Of a stretch of 33,327 bases of DNA, positions 6,137 to 14,658 are shown piece by piece. A model generated the notes under the pieces. The model had not been told where the DNA came from and searched no databases. It saw nothing but the letters and a program-made list of their open reading frames with translations. The stretch covers positions 1 to 33,327 of the forward strand of contig JAKLKB010000072.1 in the NCBI GenBank assembly GCA_023150835.1. Direction: 5' to 3'. This stretch comes from Myxococcota bacterium. Its GTDB lineage: Bacteria; Myxococcota_C; UBA6777. Numbering within the stretch: the first letter of the stretch is position 1; the number at the start of each line of letters is the position of its first letter. The translations under genes and the position numbers were made by a program.

Positions 6137-7702
6137 TTAAAGCGCGGAACGGAGAGAGCGGGTTCTTCGCTTGTAGCCCCAAGCGAGGGCGAGGAAGAGC
6201 ATCCACCATGCGAATCCAGAGGGAGAGACGGGATGGCTTTGGCAACCGATGCCTTGTTTGGGTTCGCGGCATGTTGGGACACATTGACCTGCTGCGTTGC
6301 AGACGTTGTATTGTTCGGAGGGAGGGCAAGGGAGGTTTCCTTGTGGGCCACCTTGTGGGGGATTGGGGTTGGACGGCGGAGTGACGGGAGGCGTTGGGTT
6401 GGACGGCGGAGTGACGGGAGGTGTTGGAGGTATCGGGTTAGAAGGTGGAGTGACGGGAGGTGTTGGAGGTGTCGGAGGCGTCGGGGGTGTTGGAGATGTT
6501 GCACCTTCGCGGCAGTAGCTGATTTGACTGCTCAAGGTCTCGCAGCCGAATCCTGCGCCACAGGATTGATCGGGGCGGCAGCCACAGAGGGAGATTTTTT
6601 CGCTCCCGTGCTGGGCATCATAACGGCAAGCACCTTTGGAGATCGAGCAAGGATCGGCTTGATCTTTTTTACAGGCTTCAAAGCAGATCGTTTTTTCTTT
6701 TGTGCCGCCACAGAGCAACCCGGGCGCACAAGGCGCGTCGATGGAACAAGATTCACCGTATTTTTGAGTGCCTGCTGGAGAACAAAAACAAGCAGCGCTT
6801 CCTTGTTGGCAAGGCGAAAGCAACGGAGCGGCCCCTGCATAGCATCCCTCTCCCGAAGAACATTCGCTGTCCTTACGGCAGGACGTACTTTTTCCCATGA
6901 CTTGATAGATCCAAGGAAGATAGCGATCGACGCGTGTATGCACGCTTGCAGAATCGCAGTACGTCGATCCATCTGGATGCTTCGTCGGGTTGTCTCCTCG
7001 GGAGGTCACGCCAACGACAACAAGATACTGTTCGAGAGCGATCGCTGGTCCACCTGAATCGCCATGACAAGCGTCTTGCGTGTCACCTTTGAGGAGAAAA
7101 TCAAGGTCGCGAATCTCTTTGACTTTCAACATTGCGCTTCTTTTGTACTCGTCTGCGATCTGCTTCGGGTTTGTTGTGTAAAAGCCATAACCCGCAACGT
7201 AAAGCTCTTTCCCGACCCATGAGCGGTTAAAGAAGGAAGGTGTGGGTAAAGCAACGTGTTTTAACGGGATATCCTCGCCAAAAACAACCAACGCGATATC
7301 ATACCTCAATTCGCTTTTATCATACAAAGGGTGCATGATCGTCTGTTTGATCGCATAGTAATGGCGTGCGTATTGTTTGCCGTCCTCGCTTAACACATCA
7401 AAGCGGATCTCCACAGTGCCTTCCTCCTTGTCCAAACCATCCACGCAATGCGCCGCAGTCAAAAAATGGCGCGGGCCGATCAAGGTTCCCGTACAAAAAG
7501 CTCTATCCGAACGATTGATTACAAATCCCCCTATAGCAGGATAGCTTAAGTCGATGGTGCCGTTGATGATGGGCTGTTTTTTTACGGTGGCGTCGTTGGA
7601 TTCGTTGGGTGTGTTGGGGTTTTGTGCGCACGCCACAAGCGAAGCGCAAACAAGCAAAGAACTCAAATAAGAACGGGTCTTGGTTGAAACATATCGGAAC
7701 AT
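6137..7702 (-). CDS. Secreted trypsin-like serine protease with lipobox and MYXO-CTERM-like tail
   Basis: A 521-residue S1-family (chymotrypsin fold) protease. The chosen ATG is 6 bp from an AAGGAG site; an upstream ATG touches that site directly. Residues 1-25 are a lipoprotein signal with lipobox SLVAC (C25). PIINGT at 44-49 resembles the activation site; the catalytic triad is H85 (TAAHC), D135 (RYDIAL) and S216 (HGDSGGP). A Cys-rich segment (about 300-430), a Pro/Thr repeat linker (TPPTPP, VTPPSNP) and a C-terminal tail follow. The tail has GC, a hydrophobic stretch (FAWWMLFLALAW) and KRR, as in MYXO-CTERM sorting signals of Myxococcota. A secreted, surface-anchored peptidase is likely. 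Having both a lipobox and a C-terminal sorting signal is uncommon. Confidence 0.9.
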   Translation of the reverse strand: MFRYVSTKTRSYLSSLLVCASLVACAQNPNTPNESNDATVKKQPIINGTIDLSYPAIGGFVINRSDRAFCTGTLIGPRHFLTAAHCVDGLDKEEGTVEIRFDVLSEDGKQYARHYYAIKQTIMHPLYDKSELRYDIALVVFGEDIPLKHVALPTPSFFNRSWVGKELYVAGYGFYTTNPKQIADEYKRSAMLKVKEIRDLDFLLKGDTQDACHGDSGGPAIALEQYLVVVGVTSRGDNPTKHPDGSTYCDSASVHTRVDRYLPWIYQVMGKSTSCRKDSECSSGEGCYAGAAPLLSPCQQGSAACFCSPAGTQKYGESCSIDAPCAPGLLCGGTKEKTICFEACKKDQADPCSISKGACRYDAQHGSEKISLCGCRPDQSCGAGFGCETLSSQISYCREGATSPTPPTPPTPPTPPVTPPSNPIPPTPPVTPPSNPTPPVTPPSNPNPPQGGPQGNLPCPPSEQYNVCNAAGQCVPTCREPKQGIGCQSHPVSPSGFAWWMLFLALAWGYKRRTRSLRSAL

Positions 7703-8069
7703 CGCCATCTCCTTTTGTTGACGGGTTGATTCGTGCGACGCCCCTTTTCTCAAAAACAAAGCCAGCTTTTCATTTTCCAGCAAGCCATTGAAATCAAAGC
7801 CAAAAGCCCCCCATCCTCAAAGCGGCCCCTCCCAAGACCAAGCGCCACAAAGCAAAGACTGTCCAACAACCAAACAACGACACCGTTCAAGATCTGAACG
7901 CTCTGGCAACGGGCCGCGCAGGCCCAAAAATGTGAAAAGCAACAGACCGCCCAAAAAAAGCTCGCTGCTCAAGAGAATTGCTCTAGATAGACTCTATACC
8001 GCGTTGTGTTGTACAAAAGCGTTTGTAAGGGCGAGTGTTCGTCGACGCATTCACCGAGGAGCATCAATC
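7703..8069. other. Divergent intergenic region, protease / DUF4365 module
   Basis: About 370 bp between divergent genes. An open plus-strand frame runs into the DUF4365 gene but its first 94 codons are Lys/Arg/Pro-rich with no family resemblance, so I treat them as untranslated. Promoters for both directions should lie here; no specific box stands out. Confidence 0.45.
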
Positions 8070-8573
8070 GTGGATACGAAACAACGCAAGGAGCAATTCA
8101 GCCAAGCTTTTGTTCAAGCAATCGCAGCTTGCGCCGGTTTTGCTTGGAGCAAACCAAGCGTAGATGAAGATAGCGTCGATATGATGTTGTCCAAAAAGGG
8201 AGGAAGCGGGACGCTTCGCTCCCCGAGGCTCGAATTGCAACTGAAATGCACCGAAAAAGAAGCTATGATCGCAAGTGACGGAACGTTCAGTTATTCTATT
8301 CCATTGAAGAACTACGATGATCTGAGAGATACAAGTCTACACATACCGCGCATATTGGTCGTCGTTTTCGTACCCGCACAACAAGAGGAATAGCTATCAC
8401 AAAAGGAAGACGAACTTGTTTTGCGGCGTTGTGGTTTCTGGATGAATCTTCGCGGCCAAGCAGAAAGCCAAAACGAGCGCGGCCAAACCGTCCGTATCCC
8501 ACTCAACCAAAGGTTGACCGTTGACGCCTTGCAAGACATCATGGAACGCATCGGTCAGGGAGGACAACCATGA
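8070..8573 (+). pseudogene. DUF4365 (PD-(D/E)XK-like) protein interrupted by in-frame TAG
   Basis: The reading frame from the GTG at 8070 (GAGGAG about 8 bp upstream) to the TGA at 8571 is 168 codons with a single TAG at 8391-8393 (codon 108). Before it are the N-terminal features of DUF4365: AIAACAGF, a DxxSVD acidic motif and RLELQLKCT, which matches the QxK core of Mrr-like nuclease folds. After the TAG the same frame continues with KEDELVLRRCGFWMNLRG, then VRIPLNQRLTVDAL and ERIGQGG, exactly the expected end of the family. Family members usually have Trp at or near this point, so TGG to TAG is the likely change. It could be a true null allele, a sequencing error or a read-through codon. 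The final ATGA overlaps the next gene, so coupling is disturbed if translation stops early. Confidence 0.8.
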
Positions 8574-9697
8574 CAACAACCACCTCAAAAAAAGAAATGT
8601 ACCAAGCGCTCCGCCCCACCGATATCGCGCTGTACTTACGCGCTAAACACTGGACACAAGACGCACAACACAAAACGCTTTGGTTTCTGGGTGAGGAGGA
8701 AGTATTGCTTCCAACGAATCAAGAAGCCGGTGATTATGCTCTGCGTATCGGGGATTTGTTGGAGGCGCTTGCGATGGTAGAACAACGCAATCCGTCTCAA
8801 GTGTACGAAGATCTACAGACGATCGGCTTTGATACGCTGCGCATCCGCATCGCCGACACAGAGATGTCCGATGGAACACTTCCGATTGAACAACACACGC
8901 AAATTGCTCAAAAGACAAGGGAACTGGTTCTTTCAGCTGCTTGTGCGGCCATCGAAAAGCGAGCCTTTTGGCCAACCCGCAAGCCGACGAAAGCGACGGA
9001 ACATATACGGCGTGTGCGCATCGGGCAGAGCGAAAGAGGAAGTTACATCGTGACGGTTCTTTGCCGCGTCACACCTTTGCTGCACACCCCCACAAACCCC
9101 TCATCCGCCGACTCCGAAGAGACCTTCGAACGACAAGTCACTTTGATGTTGGCGCATTCGCTCCGAGCGCTTGAACATGCGTCCAGAGAAGCGGCCCTCC
9201 AACAAGAACTCGCGGCTTTTTCACAAGCGATCCCCGCAGGCGTAAGCGCCAATCTTTGTGATGCTGTCGCAGGTTTTTGGGGAGATGAACACGCCCAACG
9301 AAAAGTAGACTTCCTCTTTTCTTGGTCACCGAACCGACCTGTTATCGCGGAACCGATATCGAAGGTTTCTTTTTCTTCCGATCGCGTGCCGTTTCTACGC
9401 GCAGCAAGTATCCAATTACGCGACACGGGACATCCTTCGGACATCGAGATCACAGGCCCCGTTGTCAAGTTCGAACGCTCCGAAGGTGCCGAGAAGGGCA
9501 AAGCGACATTGTACTGCCACGTCGAAGAACGGCCCCTTCGGGTGGTGTTCGAATTAAGCGAGCCAGACTACAACATGGTGACCAACGCGCACCGAGACGG
9601 TTGCCTTGTGACTGTAAGCGGAAGCCTTCAAAAAGAAGGCCGCAGCTTCTCCTTGAAAAATCCGCACCATTTGATCATCGAAAGCAACGAGTCCTAA
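8570..9697 (+). CDS. Uncharacterised partner of DUF4365 protein
   Basis: A 375-residue soluble protein with no signal peptide or membrane segment. The start ATG overlaps the DUF4365 stop (ATGA) and has GGGAGGA just upstream. Features seen are RPTDIALYLRAKHW at the N-terminus, a LLPTNQEAGDYALRIGDLLEALA motif (about 46-65), the segment RIRIADTEM.DGTLPIEQ, and RRVRIGQSERGSYIVTVLC (about 147-165). The C-terminal 100 residues (GPVVKFERSE...KGKATLYC...) look like a beta-rich, OB-like domain. From memory, similar proteins recur next to DUF4365 genes in Actinobacteria and Proteobacteria, which suggests a two-gene module, perhaps in phage defence. No function is proven. Confidence 0.82.
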   Translation: MTTTTSKKEMYQALRPTDIALYLRAKHWTQDAQHKTLWFLGEEEVLLPTNQEAGDYALRIGDLLEALAMVEQRNPSQVYEDLQTIGFDTLRIRIADTEMSDGTLPIEQHTQIAQKTRELVLSAACAAIEKRAFWPTRKPTKATEHIRRVRIGQSERGSYIVTVLCRVTPLLHTPTNPSSADSEETFERQVTLMLAHSLRALEHASREAALQQELAAFSQAIPAGVSANLCDAVAGFWGDEHAQRKVDFLFSWSPNRPVIAEPISKVSFSSDRVPFLRAASIQLRDTGHPSDIEITGPVVKFERSEGAEKGKATLYCHVEERPLRVVFELSEPDYNMVTNAHRDGCLVTVSGSLQKEGRSFSLKNPHHLIIESNES

Positions 9698-9721
9698 ACA
9701 AGAGAGAAGACAGGAGAGCGG

Positions 9722-9988
9722 ATGTTACGAGAGAATCCCAAGCAGATGGCCAGCGAGATCGCGGATGGATTGATCTTTTTCACGCCGCATCATCTCAAGA
9801 AATTCACCCCCGCCGAGTTGCAGGTGATCGAAGGTCATCTCCAACACCTCTTGGTTGAGGTGCGCGGCGAATTTTGTGCCCCCGACGATTTCCGCGCAAC
9901 CCAACACAAACACCAAAAAATGCAACGCATCCAAGCAGCCATGCGGATGCTCCAAAGCTTCCGCCACCACCACAATCCCCACGAATGA
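9722..9988 (+). CDS. Small hypothetical protein, possibly third gene of the DUF4365 module
   Basis: An 88-residue basic, His-rich soluble protein. It begins 24 bp after the previous stop, with AGGAGAGC 5-12 bp before the ATG, so co-transcription is likely. The middle is predicted helical (FTPAELQVIEGHLQHLLVEV) and the C-terminus ends HHHNPHE. I do not recognise a family. It could belong to the preceding pair or be an independent small regulator. Confidence 0.6.
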   Translation: MLRENPKQMASEIADGLIFFTPHHLKKFTPAELQVIEGHLQHLLVEVRGEFCAPDDFRATQHKHQKMQRIQAAMRMLQSFRHHHNPHE

Positions 9989-10072
9989 TCCTCCGATCTG
10001 ACAAAAGCAGCGCGTCTCGCGTCTTGAAAGCTTCCGCCCCCCACAAAAGCAAAACCACCCGCGCAAGCCCCG

Positions 10073-11275
10073 TTAGATATTGACGATGGTATAACCGACA
10101 GTTCCGGGGTTTCCGTTGGTGTTAAGGTCGCGCCAAAAGCGGCTCCACTCGCTCGAAGAAAAGGTCTGACAGCCCGCAGAACCCGTGTTGGTGTTCCCGC
10201 CTTTGTGGAAAAGCATACTGTAGCCGGAGTCTCCGAAGCGACCGTCGCGGAAAAAGCCATCGTGATTGGTATCGCGTTCGGCGTTGATGGTGTTGGTGGG
10301 ACGGAGGATATCACCAAAGCGAGAGCTTCGACTGCGGCTGTATTCGTAGTAACCAGCGGGGACACGGCCCAGATCGCGCCGTCCATCACCATTTACGTCC
10401 GTACCTTGGCGTCCTTCGTATTGAGCGCTCGGCTCGGTATTTGCGGTGTATTCGCGAACACGTTTGTTGCCTTGGCTGTCTTTCCAAACCATCACCATCT
10501 TGTCGTCATAAACGCCGCGTCCGCCATTGGTGTGTGTGTTGGTTTCTGTGCGAAGAGCAAGAAGATTTCGCTTGTTGGTGCCGTTGTTGAATCGTCCGCC
10601 GCCGTCTTCGATCAGCCCTTTGTAATAGTCGTACTTTTGGCCCTCTGTCATCCGCGAGGTGTTCTGGAGCGCGACAGGCCCACGTACAGGAGCGGGTTGG
10701 ACGGGCGTGGGCAAGTTGGGTGTCGGCGTAGAGGGAGGGGTCGGTTGGGAAGGCGGCATCGGTTGGACGGGGGCAGGGGCAGGCTGTGTGTTCGGGCGAA
10801 GGGGCGCGTTTCGATCTTGGGTGAGTTCACCGAGGCGGAGTCCGTGACGTTGGGCATCACGATCTGCGGCAGCCCAATTGTTTTGGTTGCGGCGCATAAA
10901 GAAGTTGACGGCATCTTGTTTGGTGCGGATCTGCGGGTTGCTTTGTAGGAGCGTGTCAAGGCGGTCGTTGGGAGAAGGGGCTTGCGATGGAGACAACGGC
11001 TCCGACGAGCGTTCGAGGGCTTGTTTGAGGTGCAGGGAATGGCTGTTGTTGTTGATATCAAGGGTGTTTCGATCGCCGTCGTTGTCGAAGTGATCGACCT
11101 TTTCAAAAAGGCGGCTGAGTTCGTTGGAGCCTTGGATAAAGCCATCGCCGTTGATATCAGCTTGAACAAGTTTGTTTTTTTGCGTGGTGGATATCTCGCT
11201 GTCTCGGCGCAGATCCGCGACATCGATTTTTTTGTTGGAGAATTGTTCGACGAATTGAGCCTTGGTGATGCGCAT
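10073..11275 (-). CDS. EF-hand protein with YkuD-like C-terminal motif
   Basis: A 400-residue protein read from the ATG at 11275. A CAGG lies immediately upstream but the ribosome site is weak; the frame stays open 47 codons further up through a 20-bp repeat, which argues against an earlier start. Residues 40-50 (DINGDGFIQGS) are a canonical EF-hand loop and DHFDNDGDRNTLD is probably a second; DVNGDGRRDLG and DTNHDGFFRDG further on are calcium-loop-like. A Pro-rich linker spans about 200-240. The C-terminal domain ends with H357 and C369 in LFHKGGNTNTGSAGC, resembling the H...SxGC signature of L,D-transpeptidase (YkuD) folds. No signal peptide is seen, so a lytic or released role (phage-like, toxin or secretion-system effector) is possible. 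Function is not established. Confidence 0.75.
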   Translation of the reverse strand: MRITKAQFVEQFSNKKIDVADLRRDSEISTTQKNKLVQADINGDGFIQGSNELSRLFEKVDHFDNDGDRNTLDINNNSHSLHLKQALERSSEPLSPSQAPSPNDRLDTLLQSNPQIRTKQDAVNFFMRRNQNNWAAADRDAQRHGLRLGELTQDRNAPLRPNTQPAPAPVQPMPPSQPTPPSTPTPNLPTPVQPAPVRGPVALQNTSRMTEGQKYDYYKGLIEDGGGRFNNGTNKRNLLALRTETNTHTNGGRGVYDDKMVMVWKDSQGNKRVREYTANTEPSAQYEGRQGTDVNGDGRRDLGRVPAGYYEYSRSRSSRFGDILRPTNTINAERDTNHDGFFRDGRFGDSGYSMLFHKGGNTNTGSAGCQTFSSSEWSRFWRDLNTNGNPGTVGYTIVNI

Positions 11276-11622
11276 CCTGCGTACCTTTTTGTGCAAGGGT
11301 TGAGAGATCTGTGATGGTTCCGCTTTCCTTCGTGTGGTTCCGCTTTCCTTCGTGTGGTTCCGCTTTCCTCCGATGGTTTCGCCAAGCAGAGACTCAGCGA
11401 GACCCGATCTGCCCAACGATTATCATCGGTGCGGAAAGAGCAGGCGTTTCGTCTTTTATGTCATTTTTATGCAGCGAGTGTAGTGGGCTGTAAGGTCGAT
11501 GGCTGTTTGGCTCTTATCGGGCAAGGTGAATCTTTTGACGGCACCGAACCAGCGTTTCGCAGCGAAGAAAAAAGAAGAGGGTGGTGATGCGATCGACGAA
11601 ACCCCCCTGTGCTCGCGTACGT
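11276..11622. other. Intergenic region with 3 x 20-bp repeat
   Basis: GGTTCCGCTTTCCTTCGTGT is repeated at 11316, 11336 and 11356, the last copy diverging at its end. On the minus strand it lies just upstream of the EF-hand gene. The rest of the interval to the ybaK stop at 11623 shows no gene I can support. Confidence 0.6.
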
Positions 11623-12087
11623 TCAATCTCGGGCAACATCGACCCATTCAGCAGAGGCGGCTTGGGCGAGGCGTTCGGGTTCCATGCCCAAGAGCAGACC
11701 GCGTCGTCCGCCGTTAAAGTAGACGTTGGGGACATCAAGCAGAGAGATATCAACATAAACAGGCAACGGTGTACGCGAACCAAAAGGACCGATACCACCG
11801 GGCTGATAGCCTGTCAAACGCAAGATATCGCGTTCGTTCGCCATCTCCGCGCCTTTGACATCGAGATGCCGCGCAAAGTGACGCAGCGACACCGCTCGAT
11901 CTCCCCGCGCCATCAGGAAAACAAAGCGGCCATCCGAAAGCTCGATCACCAACGTCTTGACGGTCTGTTCGATCGGAAGGCCAAGCGCTTCGGCAGCAGC
12001 TTCGGCCCCTTTTTGCCGATAGTCATACGGATGCAAAGTGAAGGTATAGCCGCGTTGTTGTAGATCTTTTTCTCCCAAACTGGACAT
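11623..12087 (-). CDS. ybaK: YbaK/EbsC-family aminoacyl-tRNA deacylase
   Basis: A 154-residue YbaK-type protein, normal for the family. These enzymes hydrolyse mischarged Cys-tRNA(Pro) or related aminoacyl-tRNAs, guarding translation fidelity. K44 in QTVKTLV is the conserved lysine, followed by FVFLMARGD, GGIGPFG (98-103) and GGRRGLLLGM (126-135). The ATG at 12087 has GGAGG 8-12 bp upstream; a TTG two codons earlier is less likely. It stands alone between oppositely oriented or unrelated genes. The exact tRNA substrate cannot be told from sequence. Confidence 0.92.
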   Translation of the reverse strand: MSSLGEKDLQQRGYTFTLHPYDYRQKGAEAAAEALGLPIEQTVKTLVIELSDGRFVFLMARGDRAVSLRHFARHLDVKGAEMANERDILRLTGYQPGGIGPFGSRTPLPVYVDISLLDVPNVYFNGGRRGLLLGMEPERLAQAASAEWVDVARD

Positions 12088-12267
12088 ACACAAACCTCCG
12101 AAAGCAAGGAGACAAGGGTCTTTGTTTGCGCCAAAAAGACGTCGGATGCAAGAGCAAAGGTCGCCTCTTGTCGATCCGATGCTTTTGTTTCATGCTTGCG
12201 CCGCTTTTTTGTGCGAAGGTATCGAGTGATACGATATCCGAGTGATGTACACAACAAAGGACAGTAC

Positions 12268-12310
12268 GTAGACGCCCTATTCTTGGGCAGCAACAGGAGG
12301 CTGCCTCTAC
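12268..12310 (+). repeat. Dispersed repeat family B, copy 1
   Basis: GTAGACGCCCTATTCTTGGG followed by CAGCAACAGGAGGCTGCCTC and TAC. GGGCAGC and the later GCTGCC can form a hairpin. A second conserved block, ACGATATCCGAGTGATG, lies about 35 bp upstream at 12231, as it does near copies at 20605 and 29352. It sits in the intergenic region between ybaK and the pseudouridine synthase gene. Confidence 0.82.
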
Positions 12311-12371
12311 ATCTCCACGCACAAAACGGGCGGATCTCGTATGACTTGGTTTGGATGGGAGAAAAAGAGAG

Positions 12372-13103
12372 ATGCGGATCTTGTACGAAAGCGCGGAGTG
12401 CGTGGCACTCGATAAGCCCGCAGGCATCGCCTTTCATGGACGCGATGAACAAGAAGGATTTGTAGAGCAGGTTCGCCGCTTGATGGCCGAAGGAAGGCTG
12501 CCTGCGTGGGGGCCCTTGTATCCGGTGCATCGGCTTGATGCGGTGACTTCGGGGATCTTGTTGCTTGCACGAAGCCTCGAAGCAGCGAGGGTTTTGGGAG
12601 AGGCATTTGCGAAGCGCCAAGTGCAAAAGCTTTATCTGGCGCTTTCGCAGCACAAACCCTCCAAAAAACAAGGCCGCATCATCGGGGATATGGAGCGCAG
12701 CCGACGCGGAGCGTGGAAGCTGTTGCGAACGACCGAATCACCCGCCATCACGCGATTTTTGAGCCAACACGTCGCTGAAGCCCAGCCTCCGTTGCGTTTG
12801 TTTTTGCTCAAACCCGAAACGGGGAAGACCCATCAGATCCGCGTCGGCATGAAAAGTCTGGGATCGCCGATCCTTGGCGATGCGTTGTACAGCGGAGGTG
12901 GAGAGAGGCGAGTGGACGAAGTCTCGGGGGAATGTGCCGAGGTTCGCACCTATTTGCATGCGTGGCGTGTAGAGTTCGATCTGTTCGGGGCATCGGTCTC
13001 GATCGTCGCCGAACCGATGGAGGGGGCACGATTTCTCCAGCCCGCGATACAAGAAAAGCTGGTGCAGTGGCGAGAACATACGATCGACTCGTTGTTTCCG
13101 TGA
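12372..13103 (+). CDS. RluA-family pseudouridine synthase
   Basis: A 243-residue synthase that isomerises specific uridines in rRNA or tRNA to pseudouridine. The family signature HRLD lies at 53-56 within PVHRLDAVTSGILLLA, with D56 as the catalytic aspartate. KLYLAL, GKTHQIRVGMKSLGSPILGD and the C-terminal LHAWRVEF complete the RluA pattern. There is no S4 domain, so it resembles the short TruC/RluA-type enzymes and the site of modification is unknown. The ATG is preceded by GGGAGAAAAAGAGAG. The last codons of the gene (IDSLFP stop) are part of a 73-bp tandem repeat that continues downstream. Confidence 0.92.
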   Translation: MRILYESAECVALDKPAGIAFHGRDEQEGFVEQVRRLMAEGRLPAWGPLYPVHRLDAVTSGILLLARSLEAARVLGEAFAKRQVQKLYLALSQHKPSKKQGRIIGDMERSRRGAWKLLRTTESPAITRFLSQHVAEAQPPLRLFLLKPETGKTHQIRVGMKSLGSPILGDALYSGGGERRVDEVSGECAEVRTYLHAWRVEFDLFGASVSIVAEPMEGARFLQPAIQEKLVQWREHTIDSLFP

Positions 13104-13248
13104 GGTCACCGCGTTCTCTGTCTAGTGGAAAATGTCGGACATGAGCGAACACACGATAGACTCGCTGTTTCCGTGAGGTCACCGCGTTCCCTGTCTAGTG
13201 GAAAATGTCGGACATGAGCGAACACACGATAGACTCGTTGTTTTCGTG
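13080..13248 (+). repeat. 73-bp tandem repeat overlapping the 3' end of the pseudouridine synthase gene
   Basis: Units start at 13080, 13153 and 13226 (the last about 23 bp only) and are nearly identical. Each begins with the bases for the last residues IDSLF and the stop, so the gene terminus has been copied in tandem into the spacer before the next gene. The second unit has GATAG where the first has GATCG. Confidence 0.93.
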
Positions 13249-13261
13249 AGGTTGTTTTGGA

Positions 13262-14296
13262 TCATCGGCGAGGCAGTAGCGGAAGATCGTGACTGAAGAG
13301 CCATATCTGCTCGGGATAACGGGCCTCCTCAGCGAGTACAGAAAGCGACACGAGTTGTTGAAGGGTGGTGTTGCGGCGTGCTGACTTTTCTACGAAGAAA
13401 AACAGCCGCTTCTGATCGGGAAAGATCTCTTTTAATTTCACCAAGCAACGGGAAATACAGGCTTCTGCATCTTTCAGCAGACAAGTCGGGAGGGGATGGG
13501 CGCGAAGTTCTGCTCGCGTTGCGATCTGTTGGCGCAGATCGCACCCTCGGGCGAACGGCGTGTCGACAGACAACCAGATCCCCTTGGTCGTCACGCGCAC
13601 GATCCATTTTCGGGCAAGACGATTCTGACGAGATCGATCATCGGGACGTGTAGAAAGGCCGAAAACAAGATTGGCGACAAAAAGGCGGGTAGGATCGAAC
13701 GAACTGGAAGCTGCGGGAGTGGGCATCGTTGCGGCGACAGGGGAAGGAGCCTGTTGCCTTGCCAACAAAAGCTGCACACCGACGGCGTCTTTCGCTGGCC
13801 AATGGAGACCAAACCGCCGTGGCGTCCCTAACAAAAGCAGGCTCCGCATGGGTTGCCAAAGAGATCGCATGGAAGACTTTGCATCCAACACCAGCAACAG
13901 CGGAGAGACGGGGGGCGGAGAAGAAGTAGGCGCATGGCGGTAATGAGACTTCATCTCTTTCAACGCTTGGCGGCTGGTCTTGCTTTGCCCGTTGAGAAAC
14001 CATTTTCCGTCCCGATTCACGGCCAAGATCATCTGCTGGGGTTTTGGAGTCCAAGGCATACGGCGCAAAGAAGATGGAAAAGTCGGCATGGACGGAAAGA
14101 AAGGCTTGACCTGATCGTGAAGAGTTTGCGCAAAAGCAGAACAAGAGAACGCCGACGTAAGACTCAAAACAAAGCAGCAAACCACAAGAGCAGGAAAGGA
14201 AGCCCGCATCCAAACGACAAAGTTCGAAGCGAAAGAGCACAAAACATTACGCCGAAAAGGCGTCGAGATATCCAAAAAAGAAGCGGGTCTTTTCAT
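13262..14296 (-). CDS. Secreted protein of unknown function, weak ExbD-like middle
   Basis: A 344-residue exported protein. The ATG at 14296 has AAGGA about 10 bp upstream; the ATG at codon 30 starts a cleaner signal peptide (MRASFPALVVCCFVLSL, then AFAQ) but has no ribosome site, so the longer form is listed. Residues about 88-180 (ILAVNRDGKWFLNG, then LLLVLDAKSSMRSLWQPM) resemble the periplasmic domain of ExbD/TolR-type proteins, though without the ExbD membrane anchor and motif, so the likeness is weak. The C-terminal half is Arg/Lys-rich with several Cys. Neighbours give no context. Confidence 0.75.
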   Translation of the reverse strand: MKRPASFLDISTPFRRNVLCSFASNFVVWMRASFPALVVCCFVLSLTSAFSCSAFAQTLHDQVKPFFPSMPTFPSSLRRMPWTPKPQQMILAVNRDGKWFLNGQSKTSRQALKEMKSHYRHAPTSSPPPVSPLLLVLDAKSSMRSLWQPMRSLLLLGTPRRFGLHWPAKDAVGVQLLLARQQAPSPVAATMPTPAASSSFDPTRLFVANLVFGLSTRPDDRSRQNRLARKWIVRVTTKGIWLSVDTPFARGCDLRQQIATRAELRAHPLPTCLLKDAEACISRCLVKLKEIFPDQKRLFFFVEKSARRNTTLQQLVSLSVLAEEARYPEQIWLFSHDLPLLPRR

Positions 14297-14658
14297 AGTT
14301 TTCTGTTCCTTGCGAACGGAGAAGACTGGAAAACAGCACGAACGCGAAGTCTACTGCAAAAGCCCCTCGCGAGTTCAATAGCCACGCATCCCACGGTAGG
14401 CTTCTTTGCTTCCAACGACGTTGCTGATCGCATACAAACGCGCAGCCCGCATGAGATCGAGCATGTGCTGCGTTTGCGTGAGATCCGTGCTTGGGCTTCC
14501 AAACCGATAGTCATCTAGCACGCAATCCGCACCATAGCAAGAACCAAAAGGGCCTTGTGATGTGCGTTGTGTGCGGTAGTCTATCGGGCTTGTGTCGATT
14601 CGTTGCGTGGGTTGATTTGAGTGCGTGTTGCCCTGCAAAGCAAGGAGGAGCCGAGAGG
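14297..14658. other. Intergenic region with a possible small minus-strand frame
   Basis: About 360 bp between divergent genes. It should hold the promoter of the DUF3089 gene and of the minus-strand secreted protein. A protein-like minus-strand frame is listed separately. Confidence 0.4.

Noticed and set aside
7788-8069. N-terminal extension of the DUF4365 gene from an upstream ATG
   Set aside because: The first 94 codons are low-complexity, basic and unlike the family; the GTG at 8070 has a good ribosome site and gives the family N-terminus.
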